DNA from: Nitratifractor sp.
Lineage (GTDB): Bacteria > Campylobacterota > Campylobacteria > Campylobacterales > Sulfurovaceae
Direction of reading: 5' to 3'
DNA: 19,916 nt
NCBI GenBank assembly: GCA_015485845.1
Contig: WFSU01000079.1
Coordinates: forward strand, 1-19,916
Part shown: piece after piece, positions 13,768 to 19,916 of the stretch
Numbering within the stretch: the first letter of the stretch is position 1
Layout of the letters: the number at the start of each line of letters is the position of its first letter
The notes under the pieces: model-generated
What the model saw: the letters and a program-made list of their open reading frames with translations, nothing else
Databases searched by the model: none
Told to the model about the DNA's origin: nothing
Position numbers and translations under genes: made by a program

Positions 13768-15590
13768 ACCTGAACAGCAAAACAACGGCCGAACTTGAAG
13801 CACTGGCAGAAAAGATACGTAAGCGTATTCTCGAAGTCGTGAGTGAAAATGGAGGGCACCTGAGCCCTTCTCTGGGAGCCACCGATTTGATCGTCGCGAT
13901 GCATTCGGTCTTTGATCCTCAGAAGGATCCTTTCCTTTTCGATGTGTCACACCAGGCATATGCACACAAACTGATTACCGATCGATGGGAGCAATTTGAA
14001 ACCCTGCGTCAATACGGAGGAATGTGTGGATACACCGACCCGGATGAGTCGCCCTCCGATTATTACAAAGCCGGGCACAGTTCCACTTCGATTTCTCTGG
14101 CTGTCGGTGCAGCTAAAGCGTTTGCCCTCAAAGGGGAAACCGATCGGATTCCGGTTGCTTTCATTGGAGACGGGAGTATGTCAGCTGGGATGGTCTACGA
14201 GGCACTCAACGAACTCGGAGAGCGTCAGTATCCTGTCGTCATCATTCTCAATGACAACGAAATGAGCATCTCGACTCCGATCGGAGCGATCAGCCGCTAT
14301 CTTTCCCGTACGATGTCCGGTCCGGTTTACAGCAAGGTCAAAAAGGTCGTTAAAGACGGTCTTCACTCTATTTCGGCTGATGGGACGGCCTATGTCCTGA
14401 AACGGATCGATGAGTCGCTTCGGATTCTGACACCGGGTCTGTTGTTTGAAGAGCTGGGGATCAAGTACATTGGTCCCATCAACGGTCACGATATCGAGAC
14501 CATCAAAGAGACACTGGAAATCGCCAAGGGGATGGGGCGTCCGGTCATCGTCCATGCCCAGACCACCAAAGGCAAGGGGTATGAGTATGCCGAAGGAGCT
14601 GAACTCTCCAAGGAGAAGTGGCACGGTGTCAGTGCGTTTGATGTCGCCAACGGGCAATCGGTCAAAAAAGGAGGGGTTGTTCCTGCAACGAAAATTTTTT
14701 CCGACACCCTCGTGAATCTGGCCAAAAATGATCCCAAAATTGTAGGGGTGACCGCTGCCATGCCGAGTGGAACCGGGATGAACGACCCGATGGAAGCTTT
14801 CCCGGATCGTTTCTGGGATGTGGCCATCGCAGAGCAGCATGCCGTCACCTCAATGGGACCATTGGCCAAAGAGGGGTTCAAACCCTTTTGTGCTATCTAT
14901 TCCACTTTCCTGCAGCGTGGTTACGATCAAGTGATTCACGATATTGCACTGATGGATGTGGGGGTGAGTTTTGCGATCGACAGGGCGGGGATTGTGGGTG
15001 AGGATGGGGAGACCCATCAGGGAGCATTTGATATCTCCTACCTGCGTGCCATCCCCAACATGACCCTCGCCGCTCCGTACAATCGGACATCGCTTGAGAA
15101 AATCATAGCCTTTGCAGCTGAGTACGATCGTCCGTTTGCCTTTCGCTATCCGCGTGGAGCGTTTATCGCAGCAGATGAAGCAGTGCCGGACTATGTTCTT
15201 GGCAAAGGGGTGATCCTTCATCCGGGACGGGACATTGCCTTGATCGGCTACGGCAACGGTGTCGGTCGCGCCATGAATACGGCTGAAGAGATGCACAGCG
15301 ATCCGACGGTAGTGGATTTACGCTTTGTCAAACCGCTGGACGAAGCTCTTCTCGGTGAGCTGGCGATGACTCATCGGCGCTGGTATGTTTTCAGCGACAG
15401 TGCGGCTGCCGGAGGGGTTGGATCAGCGTTGATGGAAGCGCTGGCACGGATGGGGATCCGGGATGTGCAGGTGACGACCTTCGAATACCCGGATACGTTT
15501 ATCCGCCACGGTAACACCCGTTTGATCGAAGAGTCGCTGGGACTCCTCCCGGAACAGTTGGCCAAAACCATTGAAAACCAAACATACTAA
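13764..15590 (+). CDS. dxs: 1-deoxy-D-xylulose-5-phosphate synthase
   Basis: Dxs condenses pyruvate and glyceraldehyde 3-phosphate to 1-deoxyxylulose 5-phosphate, the first step of the MEP isoprenoid pathway; the product also feeds thiamine and pyridoxal synthesis. At 608 residues it has normal length. Visible features are His63 in SHQAYAHK, the thiamine diphosphate motif GDGSMSAGM (135-143) with NDN (163-165), the catalytic glutamate Glu357 in AEQHAV, and IDRAGIVGEDGETHQGAFD in the transketolase-like middle domain. A transketolase C-terminal domain closes the protein. The ATG overlaps the preceding small ORF (ATGA). metK starts 13 bases after the stop. Confidence 0.95.
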   Translation: MNLNSKTTAELEALAEKIRKRILEVVSENGGHLSPSLGATDLIVAMHSVFDPQKDPFLFDVSHQAYAHKLITDRWEQFETLRQYGGMCGYTDPDESPSDYYKAGHSSTSISLAVGAAKAFALKGETDRIPVAFIGDGSMSAGMVYEALNELGERQYPVVIILNDNEMSISTPIGAISRYLSRTMSGPVYSKVKKVVKDGLHSISADGTAYVLKRIDESLRILTPGLLFEELGIKYIGPINGHDIETIKETLEIAKGMGRPVIVHAQTTKGKGYEYAEGAELSKEKWHGVSAFDVANGQSVKKGGVVPATKIFSDTLVNLAKNDPKIVGVTAAMPSGTGMNDPMEAFPDRFWDVAIAEQHAVTSMGPLAKEGFKPFCAIYSTFLQRGYDQVIHDIALMDVGVSFAIDRAGIVGEDGETHQGAFDISYLRAIPNMTLAAPYNRTSLEKIIAFAAEYDRPFAFRYPRGAFIAADEAVPDYVLGKGVILHPGRDIALIGYGNGVGRAMNTAEEMHSDPTVVDLRFVKPLDEALLGELAMTHRRWYVFSDSAAAGGVGSALMEALARMGIRDVQVTTFEYPDTFIRHGNTRLIEESLGLLPEQLAKTIENQTY

Positions 15591-15602
15591 AGGATAAGGC
15601 GG

Positions 15603-16760
15603 ATGACGAAAGAGTATATTTTTACCAGTGAATCGGTCACCGAGGGGCATCCAGACAAGATGGCCGACCAAATCAGTGATGCGATTCTGGATTACATCAT
15701 TGAGCGGGATACCGGTGCACGCGTGGCCTGTGAAACACTGCTGAGCAATGGTTTCTGCGTGATTGCCGGCGAACTCAAAACCCAGACCTATGCCCCCATG
15801 CAGGAGATCGCTCGGGAAGTGGTGCGGGAGATTGGCTATACCGACGCCAGTTTTGGCTTTGACTACCGCAGTGCCGGTGTGTTGAACGGAGTGGGTGAGC
15901 AAAGCCCGGATATCAACCAGGGGGTGGATCAAAGCTCAGGAGAGACTGGCGCCGGGGATCAGGGATTGATGTTCGGTTATGCATGCAACGAAACCAAAGA
16001 GCTGATGCCGCTGCCGATTTCGCTGGCACACAAGATCACGGCCAAATTGGCCGAAGTACGCAAAAACGGTACTCTCCCATACCTGCGCCCTGACGGAAAA
16101 GCGCAGGTGAGTGTCCGCTATCGTGACGGCAAACCGGTCGAAGTGACGACGGTCGTTGTCTCCACCCAGCACAGCCCCGATGTTGATCAGGAGACGCTCC
16201 ACAAAGACGTCCTCACCGAAGTGATCCATGCCGTAATCCCCGAAGACCTCCTCGCCGAGGATATTATCTACCACATCAATCCCACCGGTCGTTTCGTCAT
16301 CGGAGGACCGCAAGGCGATGCCGGGTTGACTGGCCGTAAAATTATCGTCGATACCTATGGAGGATCCTGCCCCCACGGTGGTGGAGCCTTCTCGGGCAAG
16401 GATCCCACCAAAGTCGACCGCTCGGCAGCCTATGCAGCGCGCTATGTGGCCAAAAACCTTGTGGCCGCCGGTGTGGCCGATCGGGTGACAATCCAGGTCG
16501 CCTATGCCATCGGGGTGGTGGAGCCGGTTTCCATCCTCGTGGATACGCATGGGACAGGGGTGGTCTCGGAAGAGAAGATCGAAACGTGTGTGACGGAACT
16601 GTTTGACTTGACGCCTGCCGGAATTATCCGTGAGCTGGATTTGCTCAAGCCCATTTATCGCCGCACGGCAGCGTACGGACATTTCGGTCGGGAAGAGTCG
16701 GGATTCAACTGGGAAAAAACGGACAGAGTGGATGCGATAAAATCACACCTTGGTCTCTAA
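15603..16760 (+). CDS. metK: S-adenosylmethionine synthetase
   Basis: MetK makes S-adenosylmethionine from methionine and ATP. The 385-residue protein has the N-terminal TEGHPDKMADQISDAILD (His16 and Asp18 at the active site), the hexapeptide GAGDQG of the ATP site, and the glycine-rich GGAFSGKDPTKVDRSAAY toward the C-terminal third. Length and start agree with the family; the ATG follows an AAGGATAAGG-type purine stretch. It is the last gene before a new promoter and links the dxs run to the ferredoxin-ndk-fabH block. Confidence 0.97.
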   Translation: MTKEYIFTSESVTEGHPDKMADQISDAILDYIIERDTGARVACETLLSNGFCVIAGELKTQTYAPMQEIAREVVREIGYTDASFGFDYRSAGVLNGVGEQSPDINQGVDQSSGETGAGDQGLMFGYACNETKELMPLPISLAHKITAKLAEVRKNGTLPYLRPDGKAQVSVRYRDGKPVEVTTVVVSTQHSPDVDQETLHKDVLTEVIHAVIPEDLLAEDIIYHINPTGRFVIGGPQGDAGLTGRKIIVDTYGGSCPHGGGAFSGKDPTKVDRSAAYAARYVAKNLVAAGVADRVTIQVAYAIGVVEPVSILVDTHGTGVVSEEKIETCVTELFDLTPAGIIRELDLLKPIYRRTAAYGHFGREESGFNWEKTDRVDAIKSHLGL

Positions 16761-16809
16761 AATATCACGGATTTCTTCGGGATTAAAGGAAGGTTTAAAA
16801 ACCTTGTGA

Positions 16810-16815
16810 TATAGT
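16810..16815 (+). promoter_or_regulatory. Candidate -10 box for the ferredoxin gene
   Basis: TATAGT lies 29 bases before the ferredoxin ATG in the 84-base gap after metK. An imperfect dyad (AAGGTTT, 16790-16796, with AAACCTT, 16799-16805) lies just upstream and could be an operator, but the evidence is positional only. Confidence 0.4.
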
Positions 16816-16844
16816 GCGAATACCATAACAAAAAAGGAGAAAAT

Positions 16845-17120
16845 ATGGCTGTAATTATTACCGATATCTGCATCAGTTGTGCTGCGTGTATTGACGAGTG
16901 CCCTGTCGAAGCGATCGTTGATGAGGACGATAACCCAACCGGTGAGGATATTTACTATGTCCACGCAGATAAATGTGTCGAGTGTGTAGGCTATCATGAT
17001 GTACCTGCCTGTGCCGAGGCCTGCCCGACGGAGGGTTGTATCCAGTGGGATGACTGCGTTGAGGGACAACCTTGCTCCGAAAATCGTGGCGAAAAAGGAA
17101 CTCCGGTCATCGACGACTGA
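16845..17120 (+). CDS. 2[4Fe-4S] ferredoxin, Allochromatium type
   Basis: This is a 91-residue cytoplasmic electron carrier. The first cluster motif has C9, C12, C15 and C19-Pro. The second has C44 and C47, then an 8-residue insertion, C56 and C60-Pro. The insertion and C-terminal extension mark the low-potential ferredoxins of the Allochromatium vinosum type. The usual role in this phylum is supplying electrons to or from oxidoreductases such as pyruvate or 2-oxoglutarate:acceptor enzymes. Three further cysteines (65, 71, 77) lie in an acidic tail. The ATG has AAGGAG five bases upstream. In Campylobacter the matching gene is called fdxA. Confidence 0.93.
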   Translation: MAVIITDICISCAACIDECPVEAIVDEDDNPTGEDIYYVHADKCVECVGYHDVPACAEACPTEGCIQWDDCVEGQPCSENRGEKGTPVIDD

Positions 17121-17139
17121 TTGTTTCTGCTACACTGTG

Positions 17140-17155
17140 ACACCCTCCCGGGTGT
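17140..17155 (+). terminator. Short GC hairpin after the ferredoxin gene
   Basis: ACACCC and GGGTGT form a 6-bp stem around the loop TCCC, 20 bases after the ferredoxin stop. The following sequence (TGCATATCATTTATCC) is T-rich but has no clean run of T, so it is at best a weak terminator. It lies before the ndk promoter, where a transcript end would be expected. Confidence 0.35.
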
Positions 17156-17209
17156 TGCATATCATTTATCCTTCCCTTCGCTTTAATACGCATTTAACGT
17201 TCCTTTCGA

Positions 17210-17215
17210 TAAAAT
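17210..17215 (+). promoter_or_regulatory. Candidate -10 box for ndk
   Basis: TAAAAT within CGATAAAATTCC lies 37 bases before the ndk ATG. There is no clear -35; the sequence upstream (17160-17205) is T-rich in patches. The 132-base gap 17121-17252, the largest in the window, contains only this and the hairpin at 17140-17155. Confidence 0.45.
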
Positions 17216-17252
17216 TCCGCCCAATCTTTCTATAGACCTTAAGGAAAAACTC

Positions 17253-17666
17253 ATGGAACAAACTCTCTCCATCATCAAACCTGATGCCGTAGCCAAAAAT
17301 GTCGTCGGTGAAATTCTCGCCCGTTTTGAAAAAGCCGGATTGCGCATCGCCGCGACCAAGAAGATCCAGTTGAGTCGTGCAGATGCCGAAGCGTTTTATG
17401 CCGTACACGCCGAGCGTCCTTTTTTCGGCGAGCTCGTTGAGTTCATGATCTCCGGCCCGGTTGTTGTTACCGTGCTCGAAGGGGAAAACGCCATGGCGAA
17501 AAACCGTGAACTTATGGGTGCCACCAACCCCAAAGAAGCAGCAGCCGGTACCATCCGTGCTGATTTTGCCGAGAGCATCGACGCCAATGCCGTTCACGGG
17601 AGTGATTCTCTCGAAAACGCGGCCATTGAGATCAACTTCTTCTTTGCCCAAAGAGAGATCGTCTAA
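17253..17666 (+). CDS. ndk: Nucleoside diphosphate kinase
   Basis: Ndk balances nucleoside triphosphate pools by moving the gamma-phosphate from ATP to other NDPs through a phosphohistidine. The 137-residue protein is of typical length. It has TLSIIKPDAVAKN at the N-terminus, the MISGPVV strand, RELMGATNP (85-93), and the catalytic His115 in NAVHGSDS. The ATG is preceded by AAGGA. The DUF177 gene begins three bases after the stop, the same neighbour as in Helicobacter pylori. Confidence 0.97.
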   Translation: MEQTLSIIKPDAVAKNVVGEILARFEKAGLRIAATKKIQLSRADAEAFYAVHAERPFFGELVEFMISGPVVVTVLEGENAMAKNRELMGATNPKEAAAGTIRADFAESIDANAVHGSDSLENAAIEINFFFAQREIV

Positions 17667-17669
17667 CAC

Positions 17670-18044
17670 GTGAAGATCGCGTTTGACAAAGTGGGAGCCA
17701 CGCCCAAACCTTTTATTCTCACTCAGGATGCCGTCCATTTTGAGGGAAGTTTAGCGAAGACGGGCTCCCATCAAATCGTCCTTGAAGGCAAACTTCACGG
17801 CAGCATGACGCTGGAGTGCGATCGGTGCGGATCCGCATACGATCAGGCGTTGGAGGAATCTTTGATGCTCCAGATCAGTGACCGTGTCGTACAAGATAAA
17901 GAAGATTTGGATATAATCGAGTTTTTGGATGGCATGATCGACCTCATGTACGTCCTCCAGAGCGAGACCAATGCCTTCGCCGGTGACTATCATTTCTGCC
18001 CCACATGTGCGGCATCGGATGAAACACTTGAAATCGAATTTTAA
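17670..18044 (+). CDS. YceD/DUF177 family protein
   Basis: This 124-residue protein belongs to the YceD (DUF177) family, usually encoded directly before rpmF and thought to act in 23S rRNA or ribosome biogenesis. The family mark is the LECDRCG stretch (C50 and C53). A second pair, C110 and C113 (FCPTC), could complete a zinc site. The middle is acidic. The start is GTG three bases after the ndk stop with only a weak ribosome-binding site, so translation is probably coupled to ndk. Assignment rests on the CxxC motif, the length and the position before rpmF. Confidence 0.85.
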   Translation: MKIAFDKVGATPKPFILTQDAVHFEGSLAKTGSHQIVLEGKLHGSMTLECDRCGSAYDQALEESLMLQISDRVVQDKEDLDIIEFLDGMIDLMYVLQSETNAFAGDYHFCPTCAASDETLEIEF

Positions 18045-18059
18045 CAGAAAGGATCTACC

Positions 18060-18212
18060 ATGGCAGTACCTAAGAGACGCGTAAGTAAAACACGAGCGGC
18101 CAAGCGCCGGACACACTACAAGCTGACATTGCCCCGTCCCGTCAAAGATGCCGACGGCACCTGGCGCATGCCTCACCATATGAACATGACCACCGGTCAA
18201 TACAAAGACTGA
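18060..18212 (+). CDS. rpmF: Ribosomal protein L32
   Basis: This is a 50-residue, very basic protein of the 50S subunit. It begins MAVPKRRVSKTRAAKRRTHY, the unmistakable L32 N-terminus, and ends with TTGQYKD. It has no cysteines, so it is the zinc-independent form, as I recall for Helicobacter. The ATG has AAAGGAT upstream. Its stop TGA shares its A with the plsX ATG. The DUF177-rpmF-plsX-fabH order is common across bacteria and ties ribosome synthesis to lipid synthesis. Confidence 0.95.
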   Translation: MAVPKRRVSKTRAAKRRTHYKLTLPRPVKDADGTWRMPHHMNMTTGQYKD

Positions 18213-19225
18213 TGCGTCACACCGATCGCAACGTCCGCATCGCGATTGACGCGATGGGGGGTGATCACGGTCCGGAGCCCATAATCGAAGGGTGCGTACA
18301 GGCACTCGAAGAGAAGCGCTTTACCCCTGTGCTCGTCGGCAAACGTGACGAGATTCTCTCCTACCTTCCCCTCTATTATCAAGACAAAATCGAAATCGTT
18401 GATGCCGATGATGCGATTACAATGAATGATCAGGCGACCAATGCCCTCAAACGCAAAGAGTCGTCCATCTATAAAGCGGTTGAGCTGGTACGTGACGGTC
18501 AAGCGGACGGAGTGGTCTCGGCCGGGCACAGTGGCGCGACGATGACGCTGGCTACCCTGCGTATCGGGCGTCTTCCCCATATCTCCAAACCGGCTCTGGC
18601 AACACTGATGCCGACGGATATCGGCAAGAAAACGCTGGTACTTGATGTGGGAGCCGTCGTTGAGTGCAAGGCGCAGAATCTTTATGAATTCGGTGCGATG
18701 GGGGAAGCGTATGCGCTGGAAGTGCTGGGGGTAGACAATCCGAAGATTGGGCTCCTTGCCAACGGCGAAGAGGAGAGCAAAGGTAATGAGCTGACCAAAG
18801 AAGCGTTCCCACTCCTGAAAGATCTGGATAATTTCATCGGCAATGTTGAAGGGCGCGATATCTTCAACGGTGCCGTGGATGTCGTGGTGACGGATGGTTT
18901 TACCGGGAACATTATGCTCAAGACGAGTGAAGGGGTTGCCGAGGCGATACTTTCTTTGATGCGTCAGCATATCCAGAAATCGCTGCCCGCCAAGATCGGG
19001 GCGCTGCTGATGAAACGCAAAGTCTTCAGTAATTTGAAGAAAGAGATCGATTATGCCGAATATGGAGGGGCACCCCTGCTCGGGATCGATGGTTGTGCGA
19101 TCATTTCACATGGTAGCAGCAATGCCAAAGCGATCAAAAATGCTATTTTCCAGGCCATCCATTACACCCAGTCGGATGTCAATAAAAAGATCGAAGACTT
19201 GCTGGCAACCGATCAAGCGGAGTGA
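18212..19225 (+). CDS. plsX: Phosphate acyltransferase PlsX
   Basis: PlsX makes acyl-phosphate from acyl-ACP, the substrate of PlsY in phospholipid synthesis, at the inner face of the membrane. The 337-residue protein has IAIDAMGGDHGP (10-21), SAGHSGAT (103-110), GLLANGEEESKGN and VVTDGFTGNIMLK, all family signatures. The usual LDVGANxDxK stretch reads LDVGAVVECK (144-153), with Asn replaced by Val149 and Asp by Glu151. The ATG overlaps the rpmF stop by one base and has no ribosome-binding site, so it is translationally coupled. About seven residues precede the usual family start. Confidence 0.95.
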   Translation: MRHTDRNVRIAIDAMGGDHGPEPIIEGCVQALEEKRFTPVLVGKRDEILSYLPLYYQDKIEIVDADDAITMNDQATNALKRKESSIYKAVELVRDGQADGVVSAGHSGATMTLATLRIGRLPHISKPALATLMPTDIGKKTLVLDVGAVVECKAQNLYEFGAMGEAYALEVLGVDNPKIGLLANGEEESKGNELTKEAFPLLKDLDNFIGNVEGRDIFNGAVDVVVTDGFTGNIMLKTSEGVAEAILSLMRQHIQKSLPAKIGALLMKRKVFSNLKKEIDYAEYGGAPLLGIDGCAIISHGSSNAKAIKNAIFQAIHYTQSDVNKKIEDLLATDQAE

Positions 19226-19277
19226 TACCCCATCTTCCGCTCCTTCTGCCATGAGCGGGCATGAAGCCCCCTTGTGG

Positions 19278-19283
19278 TACAAT
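19278..19283 (+). promoter_or_regulatory. Candidate -10 box for fabH
   Basis: TACAAT lies 34 bases before the fabH ATG in the 92-base gap after plsX. No clear -35 is present. The gap suggests that fabH can be transcribed separately from plsX. Confidence 0.4.
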
Positions 19284-19317
19284 ATCTCCCAATTTCCTTG
19301 ACCTCTAAAGGAGTCCC

Positions 19318-19916
19318 ATGTCTCTCTACGCTGCTTTCCGTTCCATTGGAGCCTATGTCCCCGAAAAAATCCTTACCAATGCCGATCTTGAAACGATGGT
19401 CGATACCAGTGATGAGTGGATCATCAAACGTACCGGGATCAAAGAGCGACGAATCGCAGAAGAGGAAGTGACCAGTGACATGGGAGCCAAAGCGGCTCAG
19501 ATTGCGATTGACCGCGCCGGATTGACCAACGATGATATTGATCTGGTCGTGTGTGCCACGGTGACGCCGGATTACTTCAATATGCCTTCCACAGCTACGG
19601 TCATCTCCGACAAGCTCAACATCCGCAACGTTCAAGCCTTTGATATCTCTGCTGCGTGCAGCGGGTTTGTCTATGCGCTGTCGGTTGCCAGAGCCTTTGT
19701 CGAGTCAGGAATGAAAAAGAATGTCCTAATCATCGGTGCCGAGAAATTCAGCTCGATTGTGGATTGGACGGATCGGGGGACGTGTATTCTCTTCGGCGAT
19801 GGAGCTGGTGCAGCGGTTATTTCGGCCACCGAGGACAAGAGCGAAGCGATCATCGATATCCATGCCAGTGCCGACGGGGCATATACCGATATGCTCATCA
19901 CTCCCGCTCCCGGCAC
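19318..19916 (+). CDS. fabH: 3-oxoacyl-ACP synthase III (FabH), 3' partial
   Basis: FabH condenses acetyl-CoA with malonyl-ACP to start each fatty acid. The window holds the first 199 codons or so; the gene continues past the right edge. Visible family features are the N-terminal GAYVPEKILTN, DTSDEWIIKRTGIKERR, the catalytic Cys114 in AACSGFVYAL (E. coli Cys112), and FGDGAGAAV. The catalytic His and Asn lie beyond the edge. The ATG has AAAGGAG four bases upstream. It follows plsX as in Helicobacter and Campylobacter. Confidence 0.96.
   Translation, partial: MSLYAAFRSIGAYVPEKILTNADLETMVDTSDEWIIKRTGIKERRIAEEEVTSDMGAKAAQIAIDRAGLTNDDIDLVVCATVTPDYFNMPSTATVISDKLNIRNVQAFDISAACSGFVYALSVARAFVESGMKKNVLIIGAEKFSSIVDWTDRGTCILFGDGAGAAVISATEDKSEAIIDIHASADGAYTDMLITPAPG

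Noticed and set aside
16790..16805. Terminator after metK formed by AAGGTTT and AAACCTT
   Set aside because: The stem is weak and AT-rich, the loop is very short and no T run follows. It also overlaps the ferredoxin promoter region, so it is mentioned only as a possible dyad.
1..19916. CRISPR array, tRNA, rRNA, riboswitch, prophage or insertion sequence gene
   Set aside because: No regular direct repeats, cloverleaf-like segments or transposase and integrase motifs were seen. All gaps are under about 135 bases and are accounted for.

Overview
The window looks like a chromosomal segment from a member of the Campylobacterota (formerly Epsilonproteobacteria). Two conserved gene blocks support this. 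One is rplY-pth-lysA-pheA-hisC-dxs. The other is metK-ferredoxin-ndk-DUF177-rpmF-plsX-fabH, which from memory matches the order in Helicobacter and Campylobacter. The promoters that can be seen have a clear -10 box but no recognisable -35 box, which is usual for this phylum. By eye the base composition is above 50% GC, high for the phylum. The flagellar genes fliF-fliG-fliH, which in Campylobacter jejuni lie between hisC and dxs, are absent. Together these point tentatively to a non-flagellated, GC-richer lineage such as the Sulfurovaceae (Sulfurovum or Nitratifractor type). This placement is inference.

Layout. Positions 1-103 hold a long hairpin and an overlapping perfect palindrome. From 104 to 3426 three genes lie on the minus strand and are read right to left: pyrB, pabB and a GlcF-like iron-sulfur protein. 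An inverted pair of REP palindromes sits between pyrB and pabB. A divergent promoter region (3427-3527) separates them from the plus-strand genes that fill the rest of the window. The plus-strand genes begin with clpS-clpA-aat, a complete N-degron (N-end rule) degradation set. Next come transaldolase and a PilT-family ATPase, then rplY-pth, then the biosynthetic run lysA-pheA-hisC-small ORF-dxs-metK. The last block is ferredoxin, ndk, DUF177, rpmF, plsX and the start of fabH, which runs off the right edge.

How the genes work together. Aat adds Leu or Phe to protein N-termini, ClpS recognises such N-degrons, and ClpA unfolds the substrate for ClpP, which is not in the window. lysA, pheA and hisC make lysine, phenylalanine and histidine, and HisC may also transaminate aromatic keto acids. 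dxs starts the non-mevalonate isoprenoid pathway and metK makes S-adenosylmethionine. plsX and fabH start phospholipid and fatty acid synthesis and share a cluster with ribosomal protein L32. Coding is very dense: many genes overlap or abut, no gap exceeds about 135 bases, and no tRNA, rRNA, CRISPR array or transposase gene was seen.

Most of the window is housekeeping. The parts most worth a second look are the REP pair, whose GTAG supplies the pyrB stop codon; the double palindrome at the left edge; an unrecognised 81-residue ORF coupled to both hisC and dxs where flagellar genes are expected; a PheA whose regulatory ACT domain lacks the ESRP motif; and a PilT-like ATPase with a diverged AIRNLIRE motif.
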